DNA of 64,000 nucleotides from Sternotherus odoratus (Eukaryota; Chordata; Testudines; Kinosternidae), in assembly GCA_032164245.1 (NCBI GenBank), contig JAVMKO010000017.1, positions 18,576,756 through 18,640,755 on the forward strand, read 5' to 3'. A program made the translations under genes and the position numbers. How positions within the stretch are numbered: position 1 is the stretch's first letter; each line of letters starts with the position of its first letter. Below, in pieces: positions 1 to 11,159 of the stretch. The notes below the pieces were generated by a model. That model worked only from the letters and a program-made list of their open reading frames with translations, searched no databases and was not told the DNA's origin.

Positions 1-621
1 ATCAACAGGGTGCCCTCTGCATACCAGAATGAAATGAAATCAGTTGCATGGAACCAGCATCAGCTTGCACATCTCCAGCAAATGTGTGGTGATGCCGCTG
101 GACCTACTGGACTGGTGGGGAAGCACCCTCAGAGAGAGATTGCAGGGCAAGGTTTTCCTGGTAAAACTTCAAACTACCCTCAAGAACTGTGCATGGGCCA
201 GTCTTTCAACTTAAAGCCCCCGATTGAGAAGCCTACACCTTCCCCCCCTGTGAATGGATTGCAGGGACCCTTGCCATATACTAATGGGCACTATTTCCAG
301 CCCATGTGGAATAACATTCTGCCCACACCGAACAGTGACAGCTCTGGGTCACAGGACCTTGCCATGCCTTTTCATGGAGGACAGCCGGCAGGGGCACCAC
401 TAGATTGTGCAGCAGGAGCTCATTACAGAGCCGGCGCTGGTTCATCCAGCCAGAATAGTGTGATGCAGACCATGGATTACCTAAGTGGGGACTTCCAGCA
501 GGCTTGCTTCAGAGATCAGAGTATGGCTGTGCTGGGAAAAGTCCATCGGCCTCCCATGAACCGAGCACCTGAACCAACTGATAGTCGAAATCTTCATATT
601 CAGCACCCGGGGTATAGATAG
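1..621 (+). CDS. FAM222B: FAM222B, C-terminal part of the last coding exon (5' truncated by window edge)
   Basis: The frame is open from the first base and ends at TAG (619-621), giving about 206 residues of the C-terminus. The composition is Pro/Ser/Gln/Asn rich with no globular domain, transmembrane segment or catalytic motif. The terminal residues HIQHPGYR and the stretch NRAPEPTDSRNLHIQHPGYR are what I recognise as the conserved tail of FAM222B. No biochemical function is established for the family. The neighbour TRAF4 on the opposite strand agrees with human 17q11.2, where FAM222B and TRAF4 converge at their 3' ends. A GTG at position 10 is only an internal Val codon; the true start lies upstream of the window. 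Confidence 0.9.
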   Translation: MNRVPSAYQNEMKSVAWNQHQLAHLQQMCGDAAGPTGLVGKHPQREIAGQGFPGKTSNYPQELCMGQSFNLKPPIEKPTPSPPVNGLQGPLPYTNGHYFQPMWNNILPTPNSDSSGSQDLAMPFHGGQPAGAPLDCAAGAHYRAGAGSSSQNSVMQTMDYLSGDFQQACFRDQSMAVLGKVHRPPMNRAPEPTDSRNLHIQHPGYR

Positions 622-3600
622 GCTTCAGTCACTTTCACAGACAAGATTAGAGGTTTAGTCTTAATTTTAATTAATAAGCAAAGTATTTTTAATTTGCAAA
701 CTTGTGTGATCATTATAATCATTGAAACAAGACGTAATGTATATTTAAAAGCTTTACAGCCACATTTTCTCCTGTTAGCATCAAATATAGAACATGCCTT
801 TTGTTTTAAATAACTTGATTACACTACTGCACCCCACAGCTATTTCTTCACCACAGAATCCTCTTTGCTCAGCTTTTGCCTTCTGCTTGGTGACTGCTTG
901 CTGGACTGTGAAGTTGCTGCAGGGTTCACAGTTGCATCTGGTAGCCAGCTCTTTTAAAGAGCTAGGTAGCGCACAGATGCTTACTTTTCCATCTCAATTT
1001 CCTCTGTAGATTAAGAGCAACAGAATTTGTCAGGAAGTGGGGCTTATTTTTCAACTCTAAAGCCTGTTTCATAAAATGCATTAAACATTGACCATTTGCA
1101 CTGTCTAGAGGCTTATTTAATTGGAAAGGAAGCCTACTTTTGAAAGGATTTCACTAGGGTTATATATTTAGGCATTAATGTAAGAAGCAGCTTTTTGCTA
1201 GCTCTTGCTAGCTGCAGTTCTGCATTTACCATTTTGACTTTGGTCTGTCTTCCAGAGTCAAAAGCCCCTCACAGATCTGCTGGGCGCTTTGTTGAGGACA
1301 GGGTATGGAAGTGGCAGTTTTAGGATGTAGGGTACATAGCTGCAGTAGTAGCTGCCTCCTTCCCTCTTCGCTTCCACTTCACCATTTTAAAGCTAACTAT
1401 GTCTGAACCCCTCGCTGCTAGGAGTCTGGATTTCCTGATACAAAGTGCTGTATTGAGGTTTTATTCCGGGAATCTAGACCCATTGACGACCCCACAAGGG
1501 TTCAGTTGCTCTTTAGTAGACAGAATTAATTTCAGGGTAGATAAGCGTATTTCGAAGTCTGTCCCCGCTGTAAAGGTAAGGGCACATAGTAACTGGCGTT
1601 CTCACATTCCGACAGCATCAATGAAATGAAAGGTATTTGCTATGAACGAAGCTCTAGCCATGAGACATGGTGGGACTTACAGCCCTGTATTCTTGTAGTT
1701 TAAAGCACCACCATAGATATGATAGAACAGTTCTCATATCTGGGAATTGCCATTTAAGCTATTTTTCAAAGTACTCTTACCAGATTCTCTGTGCCTAACG
1801 ACTTCTCTTCCCTCCCCACGTCACTTAAAGCAGCTAAATGAGTTGGTGACCGATAGAACACTAACTACTGGATAACCTCAGTGTGTCATTCTTTTCAGCA
1901 TATTGAAACATCCCTTCTTTTAAAGCTAAATTTATTGTAAGTAGGAGGTTTCTCATCTCTATAAATGAGACTAATACTTGAACATAATGATCACAGTCGA
2001 GTTTGGAATTTTTTAAAAAAGTAAATGCATTGATTCTTTATATGTACACTGGCTAAAAATATTGCTCTACACTGTAACTTTTAAGTGTAATATTTCTGTA
2101 TGAATGTCGCCTGGTAGCGTGGGTTTGAGTAGCATTGTGTATGAGTGAACCCACTGGCCTCTGCCATTCACTGGCCTCCCTCACAGCCCTTTGAAAAACA
2201 AAGCCTTAAGTATTTGCTCCTTGAACTTTCCTTAATGAGCATGATTTAAAATCTTAAGACATCATACAAAATTAAAAAAAAAAAAAAAAAAAACCCACAC
2301 ACGACAAACTTACAAGTTTTGAAGTGATGTCATAGTTGGCTAGAGATTCTTAAAGAGTTTCGTAAATGGAAAAAATTAGAAAACATTTATTTGTATCTTT
2401 TAATTTAGACGTGTAGTTCTGGGCTGTAACAAATATTTAGGTTTCAAAGCTTAGAGTACATTTTCTGATTCCCTGCGTAAGATAGTACACTTACCCCATG
2501 TCATTATTTAAATTCTTTTAAGTGTACTATAAACCGTTCTTTAGTGATTACTCTTTAGCAAAGTTAAGCAGTCTGACTAAAGACGGATTAAATTATGTGT
2601 TGGCTTGTGTTGCCTTATATTTAAAAGGAAAAATTGCCTGATTGTGTTATGCCAAATGATAGCAACATGAAGTCCTAATTTATTGTTTTACAATCGTATT
2701 CCTGCAGTCTTTGTGAAAACTGGTAAATATACATCTATGAAAGAACTAAAACCGTAAGGCTTTTCATGCAATATTTTTCTGAATACATTATCTGATTGAG
2801 TCTGAAGCTGCTTCCCTACCATTTTCCCTGTCGCCTTTCCCCCTCTTCCAAATTGATCTAGGGCTGTGCTATGACTTTAACATTTCCCACTGAGTTAGTT
2901 ATTGTAAAGTGTTCTGATACCTGAAATACCTACTTTTTATTCCGTTCATTAGCCTGCTGCAAATACAAACCCTAGACTGTGATTCATCTTCTGCCCTCCC
3001 CCCAGAACAGAGAGGTAGTGAAACCCCATGTTTTGGCTCTTGACAAAATGGTTTAAATGTCTGAAGTTATGCTAATGTTACAGTAAGCCATTGGACATAG
3101 TCTGAGAGTCTTGTCATGAGTCGTTCTGCACTAATAACGGCAAATAGAATCGTCACCTCTGAGACTTTGCCCTGATGCAGCAGGACTGTGAAGCAAAAAT
3201 ATTCAAGACCCACCCAGGTAGGACATTCCATTAGCTTGTTCAAAAAATTAGAACAATTTTGCTATTAAAACCTACTCAGATATTTCACCTTGTTCTGAGT
3301 CCAATTTTTATTGAAAATAACTACATTCTGCGTCAGTGTATGACTAACAGCTTTTTCTGATACTTGAGAGATTTTTACCCATTTTTAATCAATGGTTTTG
3401 TTCACTTACATGCTTAGTTTATAGACACAAGCTGTAAAAGAAACATTTACTCCAACATGAACCCAGCAATAAGGGTCCAGTAAAGGGCCCCACTGGACAT
3501 GCACTATTGCTCAAATGATGACAAAGGACAGGGTGTTTGGTACTTAGTATCATTTGGTAGAATCTTCTGCAGAGTGGTGCTCTGTGTATTTAGGAGGAGT

Positions 3601-6600
3601 CATGCTTTTGATTCCTAGAAACCCTTTGAAGTATTCATTGTTTGATATTTTTCCTTCCTCCAATTCCTGCTATAATTGTACTAATACAAAGATGAGTAAC
3701 TGGTTCTAATTAAAATATAGCATTCTGGTCCTATTCCATGCAATATTGAATGCTGTGAGTTTGCCTAGCTAGTGAAACACGGTTTTGCATGTGTTTAATT
3801 TGTACAGCACTTTTGTAAACTCTCCAGGCTTTTGACATAGATGGGTGTCTTCCATTGGAATTTACACTACTGTTCCCATTAGCGCACTCCCAGCTTTCCA
3901 CTTCTTCGCTGAAAGGTCAAGCTCTTACGACCTCTGATGCAAATCTCTTGCTTCCCCATTTTCATGTCCATATATGGGCAAAATCAATCTTGGACATTTA
4001 TGGAATAATTCTTTCCTTTCGGGGGGGGGGGGAGTAAGGAGCTAAATATTTCATGTTTTTCTCAGTGAACTCTGGACTATTTTATGCTATGCTGTCACCA
4101 GCACCATAGTCTATCCCCTCCTAATGCACCACACTGGATCAGCAGAATATTACTATCTGCTTTCTAATGACTGACTTCTGCCCGCTGGAGGTTGTTAGAG
4201 CAGAGAAGGGATAAGTGTGAAAGTGGTGAAAAGGCTTCCAATGGGAAACTTCCATCTGTGTTGTATCTTTTCTGTTGAACAGAGGCTTTGAAGCTGTTAA
4301 TTCATCAGCCCAATTTGTTACAGCCCAAAGTTAAAATTTTATGATGACACCTGTGAATTTTCTTAAAGAACCTTTTCTGAAGCTTATGATGATGTCTCCA
4401 CAGAACTCGGCCGTTCCCATAGAAACCAAACAGAAATGTTTTCTGGGGTTTGCTGTGGAGAGAATCGGGAATTGCTGCTGTATTTCATTAAAACACATAA
4501 TGATTATATCGCTGCTTCTCATGTGCTACGGGTATAACGAGAATCTTTCCTTTTCTATTTTTTTCCTTTTGGTCTTCAGGAAAAATAAAAAGTAAAGCCA
4601 AAAAGTCCTGTTCCCTCTGCCCCTTCTGCTGTTTTTATGCAGTGCGAATGAATGAGGCTTGCTTGGCCTATGGGATTCAACTGAAGTAGCCAATGGCTGA
4701 AGGATGGACATTTGCTGTAATAGTCTAACTTCTGTTCCCAGGAGAAATTGGAGAAGGGCTGCAACTGGGATTTCAAATACTTTAGGAGCATCCTAGACGT
4801 CGTTCTGCAGTAAAAGCACGAAGAAATTCTGTGAGACTGTTATGTCGTGCAGAAAACGGCAGGCCAAAAAAGGGTGAAATCCCTGAAGGAGTCTGTGTTT
4901 GGGCTGGGTTTTCTCCATTCCTGGTCCTTCTGTCGTAAGAGCTGGGGGCTGGGGGGGGGGGTCCCTTTTAATCTGATGTCATGAAAAATTGTTCTTGCCT
5001 TGAAAACTTCAAAGTTACTGTCCCTTTCCTCCCGTCTCCTCTCCGCTGCATTTTTCAGGTAGAGTGGAGATGAACTCTCCCCAGATGCCAGTGTGAGTGC
5101 TTTGCTAGCTGGAAGGCTTTGAATGAAGCAGAAACAAGGTTCATGGGCACGTTGAACAGCTCTTCAAAGTAACTCTCCTTTGAGAGTGTTCAGTGAGAAA
5201 CGTCCATTAACCCATTGGTTTGTGGTCTGCTCCAGTTCTTGGGAGCAGCTCCAGTTCTAAGCATACATTTCTCTGGCTCATCTTAGAAGTTGAATCCCCT
5301 TATGAATCTAGCATAAAGGAATATTTAAAAGAAACCACCTTACGCCATTGGAGACGTCCAAGGGGTTCGGTAGATCAGGTCTCCACAAACCTCAAAGTAA
5401 ACAGATTATTGGTTCTACAACACTCAGATTGGAAAATGGGCAAAGTGGCTATGGCAAGGCAGGCTAATCTACCAGCTCCTCCATCCCAAATAAACTGACT
5501 CGCCAGTTAGTGAAACGTACTGGCATTTATCTCCTCCTCCGGTAGAGAATAGAAGGTTCAGGGTGGGATTTTTAAACTACTCTAAAAGGGGACTTTAACA
5601 CATCTTATTAAAATAAGGCAGAGCGAAGAAAAATCTTTGAGGAGGACAAAACGTGTGCTAGCTGGAAGGTGTGCTTCATGGCTCACCTCTGGTGTGTCTT
5701 TCAGAAGTTATTAGATTACATGCCCTTTCCATGTAAGGCCAAACTAAATCTAAGGTGGCATGTGTCTGTTTGGAAAGGTATAACTATGGAGACTCCCTTT
5801 ATTCCTGTCCAGAATTTGCAGCAAATAACTTGACATAGCCACAAAATGTTTTTCATTTACTAGTGTAATTCTTAAACCTGGATTTTAAAAGGGAGTTTAG
5901 ATCAAGGTTGCAGGATTCTCTCATATAACTGAAGCTTCTAGCCAGGGGCACCGTTTCCAGGTTATAATGAATAGACATCTAACGTATATGATGAAACTAG
6001 AGCATAGGCAAAGTCCATCTCCCTGAGCAGGGAAAGGGACTGGATTGGTTCAATTGGAATTAAGCTGAAATGCTGCTTCTCTGCTGGATGCTTGCTTTCA
6101 TCAGTGAGGGTGCATGTGTGGGTTGTGTTTGTGTTGTGTTCTCTTCTCCACTATAAATTCCCTTGGTGCTGTTGTATGTTGGGAAAGTGTTTGAGTTCTT
6201 GATGCAAGGTAGCGCTTGTCAGTTTAGCTCATGGCCTGAACTGAAAAGCATTGGCAGATTTTCTTCCTCTTGGTGTGTGTGGGAGGGTTAAACGTGAGTG
6301 AGTGCTGGTGAAGCAGCCCCACCAAAGTCCTACCAGATTACAGACTATAGCATTGGTTTCAGTTGTAGTCTAATATACATAACACTAGACTTCACTACTG
6401 ATGACCTGTAAATATCCCACTTGCTAAAGATTGATATATTGCTGCAGAATTTCCATATCTGGGTTTTAGCTCCTTGGCAGGAGACGGATGATAAACCCCC
6501 TTCACTTTTCACGGGTTTTCGGAGCCTTGAGAGCAGCAGTAGCAAGGCAGAATGAGAGTCTTGTCCCTAGTGGCTGTTGTAAGCTGTGTGTTATCGTGAT

Positions 6601-7330
6601 CCACTGGGTTTCTTCTTGGCCACAATAGCCAAAGGGGATCTCCTTTTGGAAACTGGGCATCTCCATTGCTCCACGTCTGTTAAAACTCCTGTATCCTTCT
6701 CAGATTTATTCTTATTTTCTAGTCAGTCCTAGACAGCTGTCTCTATTTTCTCTTCAGTGCCTTGACACCTTAGTTTGGCATGGGAAGATGGCTCACTGCC
6801 ATTTCTAGACAGGTGATCAGACTCCTAATGTCGGAGAGATCTAGCCGTGCCAAATGTCACCAGTTATAAATTTGAATTGATCTCTGGCCCTTTGCCCATA
6901 ATGAGCTGCTGTCCTCCCTGAAAATGGACACACGGATTCTTCACTGATTATACAGCAGTAAAACTGCTCAGATGACCTGGATAGGACAGACTAGATTGTG
7001 AGCAATTTGAGGCAGGGTCTGTTTGCATTGCTTCAGCGTTGTGGGGCCCTCGTCCAAATAATGAATGCCCTTTTCGGTGGGAAATTGCTGTGTTACTTGA
7101 GGAACCCAGAGTAGAGCTACACTAGCAATAACTGTTTGAATTGTGACTATTACTGGCCCATTGGCAAGTTGTAATAAGGTTATTATTGGATTTTATCTAA
7201 AATGAGCTAATTTCAAGGCAATTGGGTACAAGAAATTAATTCACTTGGAGCTTCTGATATCCTGAGGACAGACTAAAACTAAAGCGGTCAAGTCACACTA
7301 AGGTATAATTAGTCCCACAATAAAACTTTC
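622..7330 (+). other. FAM222B: Probable long 3' UTR of FAM222B and adjoining AT-rich sequence
   Basis: There is no credible coding sequence here. The stretch is much more AT-rich than the rest of the window and lacks recognisable transposons, as expected of a long 3' UTR. Possible poly(A) hexamers on the + strand are ATTAAA at 1080-1085, an ATTAAA followed by an A-run near 2270-2293, AATAAA at 4584-4589, AATAAA at 5489-5494 and AATAAA at 7319-7324. I cannot tell which is used. A Pumilio-like TGTAAATA occurs near 6411. The end coordinate is set at the last hexamer and is a guess. Confidence 0.45.
2275..2293 (+). repeat. Poly(A) tract
   Basis: A run of about 19 A residues directly follows ATTAAA within the putative FAM222B 3' UTR. 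It could be a genomic A-run causing internal oligo-dT priming or the scar of an old insertion. Confidence 0.7.
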
Positions 7331-8259
7331 TCCTTCTCTGGACCCTGTCCAAACCTCATATTTCTGAAAACAGAAGATCAGAAAGCTTTCCAGTTTTTAA
7401 AAGAGAAATTAAAAGCAAGTCTCAAATCCATTTATCCAGGTGAAACAGTAACATCTCGGACATTTTGGCTGAGGGACATTGATTTAATCCATGGGAGTTT
7501 TGGCACTAGGGAGTCTAGTTGTATGCCACCATGGATGACCATTCTAATTAAATCTCCAAATGATGCCAGCCTTAAGAAACAGCCTTCATCCTTAAACAAG
7601 CTGGCAAGCATCATATGGTTCTTTGAAAACTGCACTGTACCTTGATACCAAAGGCTTAGTAGAATTCAAAAAAGGGTTAGCTATTTATTTAGAAAATGAG
7701 AACCTCTAGAGTTACATTGGGATTATAACATGCCTCCGGGCATAGAACTACCACTGGCTGTTGTGGGTAAAGACGACATACCCCCAATCAATTAGTTTTC
7801 CATAATTCTCCATTATGTGGCTTCTTGCAGCTTCTTCTGAAGCATTTGGTACTGGCCTCTTGTCAGACTGGTGGGGCTGTCTCTTAGATACAAGGTAAAT
7901 CTATACCGCACTTCTATTTTCAATTTGCTGGAAGCTTTTATTTAAAACATGGCACTTTTAGAGCCTTCATTTAGTGCTAGACAAGCTGAGAATATTTTCC
8001 CAAATGAATCCTAAGAGATGGTCTCTCTCAATTCCTCCTCGAAGTTGGCTGTGCTATCTTTGCAGTGGTTTTGCAACCTGGTTTAAAAAAAACTATTTTG
8101 CAAACATGTTAAGGTTAAGAGGTGCTTAAAGATTAATTTGACATTTAAATTTATGCATTTCATGAGAAGTGCAAGATTTCCCTAATTGCAAAGTAACTAA
8201 GTAAACTGAGATGTCTTGGAGTGCTAAGTTAATCAGAAGTTAGCAATTTCAGTGGTTAT

Positions 8260-8331
<72 letters not shown>

Positions 8332-9107
8332 TTGGGAACTATAAAGCAGGGGGTCATGAGGTTATTACATGGGTGGGGGGGTCATGAGTCCTCCATCCCA
8401 AACCCCACTTTACCTCCAGCATTTTTAATGGTGTTAAATATTTAATTTCTTGGGGGCACTCAGAGGCTTGCTATGTGAAAGGGGTTGCCAGTACAAAACT
8501 TTGCCATACAGTGGTTCTCAATCTTCACTTTTAAGATTGAAGAGGAAGGAAGTGCAGAGGAGCAGTGAAAGCAGAGGTCATGTAATACAAATGCTTTGGT
8601 AGTGGAAGGAGCATTTCATACTCTGAATCATTTCCCCCTGGGTCTTCCCATGGGTCCAATAAGGTTGTTTTTTTTCGTCTGCTGCCCAGGAGCCCTGTGA
8701 TCTGGCTTTGATTTCTGAATTAATATTGCAGCGAAGCAGATGGTGCCCTGGCTAGGGGGTGTAGCACACCCGTTCTCACGTCCCATGCTTTCACATCATT
8801 GGATGTAAAACCTACTGTAGGACAGGCTCACCCCCTGCCTGGCTTAGGGACTTAGAACAGCAGCTCCCAGCCAGGGAAGGTGAGACAGAGAGCAGTGCAG
8901 CCTCCCCAAATTCTGCTCCCTTTTCCCCCACCGTGAGAAACATTCCAGCCCTTTTGCCCTAGCTCTGCGGCTCATTCCCTCCCTGCTGTTCCTCTGTCCC
9001 AAAGCTGGAGTTGCAGCATCCTTCACTACTCTCTGACAAGACCAACAGCAGAAGTTGGACCCAGTTCTGTCCTCATGTTTTCTTTTTCTGCCACCTGCTG
9101 GCCTGAG
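7331..9107. other. Intergenic, no gene recognised
   Basis: Only short chance frames are present. The stretch holds one dinucleotide microsatellite (8264-8328). GC content rises toward its right end, where the AT-rich FAM222B tail gives way to the GC-rich remainder of the window. Confidence 0.6.
8264..8328. repeat. Compound (TG)n(AG)n microsatellite
   Basis: About 22 TG units run directly into about 11 AG units. A short frame reading Cys-Val then Arg-Glu across it is an artefact of the repeat. Confidence 0.95.
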
Positions 9108-9118
9108 TCTTTCATAAC

Positions 9119-9301
9119 TAGTAACAGAGTCCTGGGGCGCCTTAAAGACTTAACTCAAGTATTGAAGCAGAAGCGCTTGTGGGCTAATACCCACTTCGTT
9201 GACGAAAGCTTCTGCTTCAATACTTGAGTTAGTCTTTAAGGTGCCCCAGGACTCTGTTACTTCTGCTATTCCAGACTAACACGGCTACCTCTCGGATTGA
9301 T
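9119..9301. mobile_element. Foldback (inverted-dimer) SINE-like retroposon with 11-bp target duplication
   Basis: Two arms, 9121-9178 and 9205-9260, are near-perfect reverse complements (about 56-58 bp with three or so differences) around a 26-nt spacer. The insertion is bracketed by the direct repeat TCTTTCATAAC at 9108-9118 and 9302-9312, a typical LINE-type target-site duplication. The right part contains GACTAACACGGCTAC, which I recognise from abundant short interspersed elements of turtles and crocodilians. The assignment to a SINE family is from memory; the inverted arms and flanking duplication are directly visible. Confidence 0.75.
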
Positions 9302-10050
9302 TCTTTCATAACACTGGCTTTCTCCAGGAATGCTGCTGCTGTCCAAGGTGTTATGGGAACAACTTTGCAGTCACATTTCTTTCCCCGCTTCCCCCTGGGG
9401 GTTGTGGGCCTTGTCACCTGAAGCCCTCCTTCCCTCTTTTGTCTGTGTAGCTTATTAGGTACTTATCACCGTTATTTTCAGACACTCCCCACCCAGGGCC
9501 TACCCTGGAGTATGCTTCTGCCAAGGAGGTTGCTAGAAACCTGAGTACTTTTCTCCTTCTCCCTTGCCTTAGCTTGAACTGCTGCTGTCCAAATAAGTTG
9601 TTGTCGTGTCCCCCCCCCCCAAAAAAAAGTATTATTTCCTGCTGAAGGGGTTGATGTCTAGTCGTTGGCAGGAGGGGAGGGCTATCAGCATGGGCTGCTT
9701 GATGCCCACCTGGTGTACCCTCGGCGGTGTCTAAGTGTTGGACTCCCTGAGCAAGAGCCCCTCTTAGTAAAAGACCACTTGCCTAGCAGCAAGGTCCCCC
9801 TAGTCCTTCAGCTCCCTGAGAGCTCACAGTTGCTGGAGTGGGGAAGATGCTTTTGAGAGTCAGAGGTGGACCCGGTAGCCATCCCTCTGTTTTGAAGCTG
9901 ATGTACTGAAATGGGGGTAGGTCAGGTTCTCTTTTACCTGCCTCTGAAAAGTGCTGTGGGCTCTTTACCCCTTTTCTGGGGAGGTGGGATGCTGCCCTGG
10001 GGTGAATTGGGTGGGATGGCGTCTGGCTTTGGTTCATAACCGTGGGGCTG

Positions 10051-10205
10051 GTTTAGGTTGGATATTCGGAAGCAGGGGGATGGGTTCCCTGGGGCCGTGG
10101 TGGAATCTCCTTCCTTAGAGGTTTTCAAGGCCCGGTTGGACAAAGCCCTGGCTGGGATGAGTGAGTGGGGGTTGGTCCTGCTATGAGCAGAGGGTTGGAC
10201 TAGAC
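10051..10205 (+). mobile_element. CR1 LINE 3'-end fragment, left part
   Basis: The text around GTGGTGGAATCTCCTTCC, followed by the stretches for TTAGAGG, AAGGCCCGG, CAAAGCCCTGGCTGGGATGA and GGGTTGGACTAGA, is the familiar 3' untranslated end of sauropsid CR1 elements. The element is interrupted at 10205 by the hAT-type insertion and resumes at 10904. Terminal ATTCTATG-type repeats are not seen, so the extreme 3' end is lost or diverged. Confidence 0.85.
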
Positions 10206-10895
10206 CAGGGGTCTCAAACTCAAATGACCATGAGGGCTGCATGAGGACTAGTGCACTGGCCCGAGGGCCGCACCACTGACACACACACACACACACACCC
10301 TGCCCTCGCTGCCCTGGCTCCACCCCCACTCCACCCCTTCCAAGAGGACTAGTGCACTGGCCCCCGCACCACTGACACACACCCTGCCCTCGCTGCCCCG
10401 GCTCCGCCCCCTCTCCACCCCTTCCAAGAGGACTAGTGCACTGGCCCCCGCACCACTGACACACCCCCTGCCCTCGCCGCCCCGGCTCCACCCCCACTCC
10501 ACCCCTTCCAAGAGGACTAGTGCACTGGCCCCCGCACCACTGACACACACCCTGCCCTCGCTGCCCCGGCTCCGCCCCCTCTCCACCCCTTCCAGGAGGT
10601 CCCACCCCTGCCCCACCTCCTCCTCTGAGCACGCAGCTCCCCATTCCCTCCTGGAAAGCGCTAGGCACCACCAACAGCTGTTTGGCAAACAAAGCAAGAG
10701 CAATCTAGGAAGTCCAGAGCTAGAAACACACACGGCCCAGCCAGGCAGCAGAGAAGCCTCCACTTCTGGCCCCTCCGTCCTGCAAACTGCTATGGGGGGA
10801 CCGGGGGGGAGGAGGGGCGCCAGGAAGCTTGGCGGGCCGCAGGGAAGGGCTTTGCGGGCCGCATGTGGCCCCCGACTGCATGTTTGAGACCCCTG
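10206..10895. mobile_element. Non-autonomous hAT-type DNA transposon inserted in CR1
   Basis: The element begins CAGGGGTCTCAAAC and ends with its exact reverse complement (14-bp terminal inverted repeats). It is flanked by the 8-bp direct repeat GACTAGAC at 10198-10205 and 10896-10903. An 8-bp duplication with CAGGGG-type ends is diagnostic of hAT elements. It has no transposase frame; the large frames across it come from its internal tandem repeat. Removing the 690-bp element plus one copy of the duplication rejoins the CR1 sequence on either side. Confidence 0.9.
10243..10600. repeat. 84-bp tandem repeat inside the hAT-type element
   Basis: The phrase GAGGACTAGTGCACTGGCCC recurs at about 10243, 10344, 10428 and 10512, and a partial copy begins near 10593. 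Spacings are 101, 84 and 84 bp; the first copy is longer because of a CA expansion near 10278-10298. The two long overlapping minus-strand frames here are period artefacts (84 is divisible by 3). Confidence 0.9.
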
Positions 10896-10903
10896 GACTA
10901 GAC

Positions 10904-10925
10904 CCTGCCGCGTCCCTTCAACCCC
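10904..10925 (+). mobile_element. CR1 LINE 3'-end fragment, right part
   Basis: After the second GACTAGAC copy the sequence continues with the CCTGCCG...GTCCCTTCAACCC text expected to follow GGACTAGA in a CR1 3' end. This confirms that the hAT-type element landed inside a pre-existing CR1 copy. The right boundary is approximate. Confidence 0.7.
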
Positions 10926-11153
10926 AAGCCTCCAGCACTCTAATGTGGTGGGAGGACCCCTTGGACCGATCAACTCCCTGCCCCCCACAGCTGCTCCCCG
11001 GCCGGGTCCTGGGCTAGTCCAGTCCCTGGACCACCCCCGGGGGAAGTTCACGCTGGGGCCCGAGCCCTGGTCCCGGCGCTGATGCGGTTGTACCTCCCCG
11101 GCGGTCCCCTCGCCCCGCGGGGGAAGCAGGCTGCCTGGCCAGCGGGGCAGGGC

Positions 11154-11159
11154 GTTTAT
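11154..11159 (-). terminator. AATAAA poly(A) hexamer overlapping the carbonic anhydrase stop codon
   Basis: On the minus strand the last codons read GCG CAA TAA ACG, so the stop codon TAA sits inside AATAAA. If used, the 3' UTR would be only some 15-30 nt. Downstream sequence is C/G-rich without an obvious GU-rich element, so use is uncertain. Confidence 0.45.

Noticed and set aside
9934..11051. Two overlapping minus-strand frames of 252 and 267 codons with repeated peptides
   Set aside because: The peptide repeats are translations of the 84-bp tandem array inside a transposon; 84 is a multiple of 3, which keeps the frames open.
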